Source: Candidatus Omnitrophota bacterium (GTDB lineage: Bacteria; Omnitrophota; Gorgyraeia; Zapsychrales; JANLHA01). Taken from it: 7,616 nt of DNA. Both the position numbers and the translations under genes were made by a program. Positions within the stretch are counted from its first letter, which is position 1, and every line of letters starts with the position of its first letter. The DNA is taken from contig JAHFFS010000066.1 in NCBI GenBank assembly GCA_023247815.1, positions 1 through 7,616 on the forward strand, read 5' to 3'. The notes under the pieces were generated by a model. That model had not been told where the DNA came from, did not search any database, and saw only the letters and a list, made by a program, of their open reading frames with translations. Shown piece by piece: positions 5,175 through 7,616 of the stretch.

Positions 5175-7616
5175 TTATAGCGTCACCGAAAACTTCGTTT
5201 CCCCAATCAGCTCTTTGATTTCCCGCATGAGGATTTCACTTGGTGTGACAAAAAGTTCTTCCCCCACCAAAATCTGTACACGATGATATGTTGGCGCATC
5301 CAAACTTATATAAACCGGGGTTTTCCCAGGGAATTTTGACAATTTCTGACGTAAATTCGCGAAATGGTCTTCACTCAAGCCCGAGAGATCCATTTTAATG
5401 GATTTGATGGCTTTATAGATTTCATCGATCCTCTTTAGATCATTGGCAACAATATTGGGTGAATCATCTCGAAATCCTACCCTCCCATAGACTAACACAA
5501 CCTCCCCTTCCGCTAAGATGCTCGCTACCTGCAAATAGGTCGATGGAAAAACCACAACCTCCACCTCTCCGGTCAAATCTTCTAAAGTAATGATGGCCAT
5601 GCGCTCATTTTTCCGTCTGGTGGTTGTCAATTTTACAGCATGAATAATCCCAATCAGTTTGACATCCTGGCCATCGGTCAACGATTTCAAACCTTTGGTT
5701 GTATATTTGGCGAATTCTTTGATCTCCATCGTGTACTGCTCCAAGGGATGGCCGCTCATGTAAAACCCAAGAAATTCCTTTTCAAACACAAGGATTTGCT
5801 GCTTTGTCCACTCTTTAATGGGGGGGAGTTCCTCCATCCCATTTTTAAATCCGCCGAAATCGTTTGCTTGGCCAAAAAAAGACAACTGGCCGACCGCCAC
5901 ATCTTTTTGGGAATGGGCCGCCAATTCCAAAGCTTGCTCAGAAATCGCCATCAATTGCGAACGAAAGGCCTTCAAACAATCAAAAGCCCCGCACTTGACC
6001 AGACTTTCAACCACTTTTTTATTCACCAGCCGCAAATCCACCCGCTCGCAAAAATCAAAAAGCGATTTGAACGGCCCACTGCTCACCCGTGCTGCCACAA
6101 TCGATTCAATGGCCAATTGCCCGATATTTTTAACCGCCAACAATCCAAATCGCATTGTCTTCTCATCCACAACACTGAATTCAACGACACTTTCGTTGAC
6201 ATCCGGAGGCAAAACTTGGATGCCCAGTTGTTCCGATTCTTTGACATACTCGACGACCTTTTCCGTATTATCTTTTTCGCAGGTCAGCAAAGCGCACATG
6301 AATTCAACCGTGAAATTGGCTTTCAAATAGGCGGTCTGATAAGAAATCAAGGCGTAGGCGGCCGAGTGGCTGCGGTTAAACCCATATCCGGAAAAATAAT
6401 CAATCAAATCAAACAATTGATTGGCTTCATAATCCTTGATTTGACTGGTCTTCAAGCACCCTTCGACAAAGGCCTTGCGCTGTTCTTCCATTACCGAAGC
6501 GATCTTTTTGCTCATGGCCCGACGGAGATGATCAGCCTGGGTCATCGTGAATCCGGCTAAGACACTCGCCATCTGCATGACCTGCTCCTGATAAACAATG
6601 ATGCCAAAGGTCTCGGCCAAGACCTTTTCCAATTTGGGGTGAGGATACTTGACCTGAATGTCACCTCGCTTACGCTTGATGTAATCATCCAACATCCCTG
6701 AGCCCATCGGGCCGGGACGATACAGGGCCAAAATCGTAATCAGATCTTCAAAACACGAAGGCTTGCTTTTCCTCAATAAGTCCCGCATCCCCGCGCTTTC
6801 CAGTTGGAAAATCCCAAAACTGTTCGCCTGCGAGAGCATTTGATAGGTCTTTTTGTCGTCGAGAGCGATATGTTCGATATCCACATCGATCGCCTGGGTC
6901 TTTTTGATCCACTTGACCGCGTTTGAAATGACCGTCAAGGTCCGCAGCCCCAAAAAATCCATTTTCAAAAGGCCCATCTTCGCGATGCCGTCCATGGCAA
7001 ACCCAGTGGTGACCTGACCGTCCGAGGTCCGGTAAAGCGGCACGTATTCCGTGAGCGGCCGATCGCCGATCACAACTCCAGCGGCGTGTGTTGAGGCGTG
7101 CCGGTTCAATCCCTCGAGGACCTTAGCGGTTTCAATGACTTGATTGGCGGTGCCGTCCTCTTTGACCAATTTGGCCAGCTGCGGCTCAACCTTGAGTGCT
7201 TCGGTCAACGTCATGCCGATTTCCGCTGGGATGAGTTTGGCAATCCGGTCCACTTCGATATAGGGAACGCTCATCACCCGTCCGACGTCACGCACCGCGG
7301 CACGGGCCTGCAAAGTCCCGAAGGTGATGATCTGAGCAACGCAATCCTCGCCATATTTTTTTGAGACATAATCAATGACCTCTCCCCGACGTTCGAAACA
7401 AAAATCGATATCAATATCCGGCATTCCTGACCGTTCCGGGTTTAAAAAACGTTCGAACAAAAGGCCGTATTTCAGCGGATCCAGGTTCGTGATCCCCAAG
7501 AGATAACTCACCAAACTTCCCGCGGCAGACCCGCGACCAGGCCCGACGGGAATTTCCTTGCTTCTGGCATAATGGATAAAATCCCAAACGATGAGAAAAT
7601 AGCTAATGAAACCCGT
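5175..7616 (-). CDS. dnaE: DNA polymerase III alpha subunit, C-terminal 813 residues (5' end outside window)
   Basis: This is the replicative polymerase catalytic subunit. The frame is open to the right edge, so about 350 N-terminal residues (PHP domain and start of palm) are missing; an apparent TTG start at 7514 is internal. Numbering from the edge: GPGRGSAAGS nucleotide-binding loop (25-34), catalytic aspartates in PDIDIDF (66-72), and the third aspartate in MDFLGLRTL (Asp220). The fingers and YRPGPMGSG follow, then GYGFNRSHSAAYA with the helix-hairpin-helix region (about 405-440). The beta-clamp binding motif is QLSFF at 577-581. An OB fold (about 651-725) and the C-terminal tau-binding-like domain, ending in KELIGETKFSVTL, complete it. 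The presence of both the clamp motif and the C-terminal domain supports the replicative DnaE1 class over error-prone DnaE2. No intein or frameshift is seen. Confidence 0.97.
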   Translation of the reverse strand, partial: TGFISYFLIVWDFIHYARSKEIPVGPGRGSAAGSLVSYLLGITNLDPLKYGLLFERFLNPERSGMPDIDIDFCFERRGEVIDYVSKKYGEDCVAQIITFGTLQARAAVRDVGRVMSVPYIEVDRIAKLIPAEIGMTLTEALKVEPQLAKLVKEDGTANQVIETAKVLEGLNRHASTHAAGVVIGDRPLTEYVPLYRTSDGQVTTGFAMDGIAKMGLLKMDFLGLRTLTVISNAVKWIKKTQAIDVDIEHIALDDKKTYQMLSQANSFGIFQLESAGMRDLLRKSKPSCFEDLITILALYRPGPMGSGMLDDYIKRKRGDIQVKYPHPKLEKVLAETFGIIVYQEQVMQMASVLAGFTMTQADHLRRAMSKKIASVMEEQRKAFVEGCLKTSQIKDYEANQLFDLIDYFSGYGFNRSHSAAYALISYQTAYLKANFTVEFMCALLTCEKDNTEKVVEYVKESEQLGIQVLPPDVNESVVEFSVVDEKTMRFGLLAVKNIGQLAIESIVAARVSSGPFKSLFDFCERVDLRLVNKKVVESLVKCGAFDCLKAFRSQLMAISEQALELAAHSQKDVAVGQLSFFGQANDFGGFKNGMEELPPIKEWTKQQILVFEKEFLGFYMSGHPLEQYTMEIKEFAKYTTKGLKSLTDGQDVKLIGIIHAVKLTTTRRKNERMAIITLEDLTGEVEVVVFPSTYLQVASILAEGEVVLVYGRVGFRDDSPNIVANDLKRIDEIYKAIKSIKMDLSGLSEDHFANLRQKLSKFPGKTPVYISLDAPTYHRVQILVGEELFVTPSEILMREIKELIGETKFSVTL

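Noticed and set aside
5640..6560. 306-codon plus-strand frame inside dnaE
   Set aside because: It is antisense to dnaE codons whose translation matches polymerase motifs throughout. Its product is rich in His, Phe, Gln and Asn without any domain, as expected of a shadow frame, and it has no ribosome site.
7512..7514. TTG as the start of dnaE
   Set aside because: The frame is open through GPGRGSAAGS to the window edge and matches the conserved polymerase core, so the TTG is an internal leucine codon and the gene is truncated by the window.

Overview
The window holds a tight run of housekeeping genes, all on the minus strand. From right to left in the direction of transcription they are: the 3' two thirds of dnaE (replicative DNA polymerase III alpha), an HU/IHF-family DNA-binding protein, hisS, aspS, a small LysM lipoprotein, phoH, and the first 76 codons of an unrecognised multi-pass membrane protein that runs off the left edge. 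There are no tRNA or rRNA genes, CRISPR arrays, transposases or phage genes. Every long plus-strand frame is an antisense shadow.

The sequence is clearly bacterial: Shine-Dalgarno sites, a sigma70-type promoter, a bacterial DnaE with a clamp-binding motif, and a bacterial-type AspRS. The lipoprotein's Gly after its lipidation Cys fits a Gram-negative-type envelope. Moderate base composition, the gene order and a palindromic GTCACAAGTGAC-type intergenic element recall uncultured lineages near the PVC group, such as Omnitrophota. That is an impression only; nothing here fixes the phylum.

Layout. 7616-5175 is dnaE, entering just before the GPGRGS loop and complete to its C-terminus. The dnaE-HU gap carries a near-consensus promoter (5139-5167) and a perfect AGGAGG, so the HU gene has its own start signals. 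The HU-hisS gap holds a strong GC-rich hairpin (4739-4767) that could end the HU transcript or form a leader structure for hisS. hisS and aspS are separated by six bases and lie in the same frame, so they are almost certainly co-transcribed. The LysM lipoprotein and phoH follow on the same strand with short gaps. Between phoH and the membrane gene lies an imperfect palindrome of 87 bases (258-344).

Together the genes serve replication (DnaE), nucleoid structure (HU), charging of tRNA-His and tRNA-Asp, RNA or ribosome maintenance (PhoH) and the envelope (LysM lipoprotein, membrane protein). The most notable observation is that AspRS is of the bacterial type but lacks the roughly 130-residue GAD insertion domain, with the catalytic core joined by about ten residues. 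It also carries a mixed signature (His31, Lys83) at two positions linked to tRNA-Asp versus tRNA-Asn discrimination. I see no clear new defence or mobile system.
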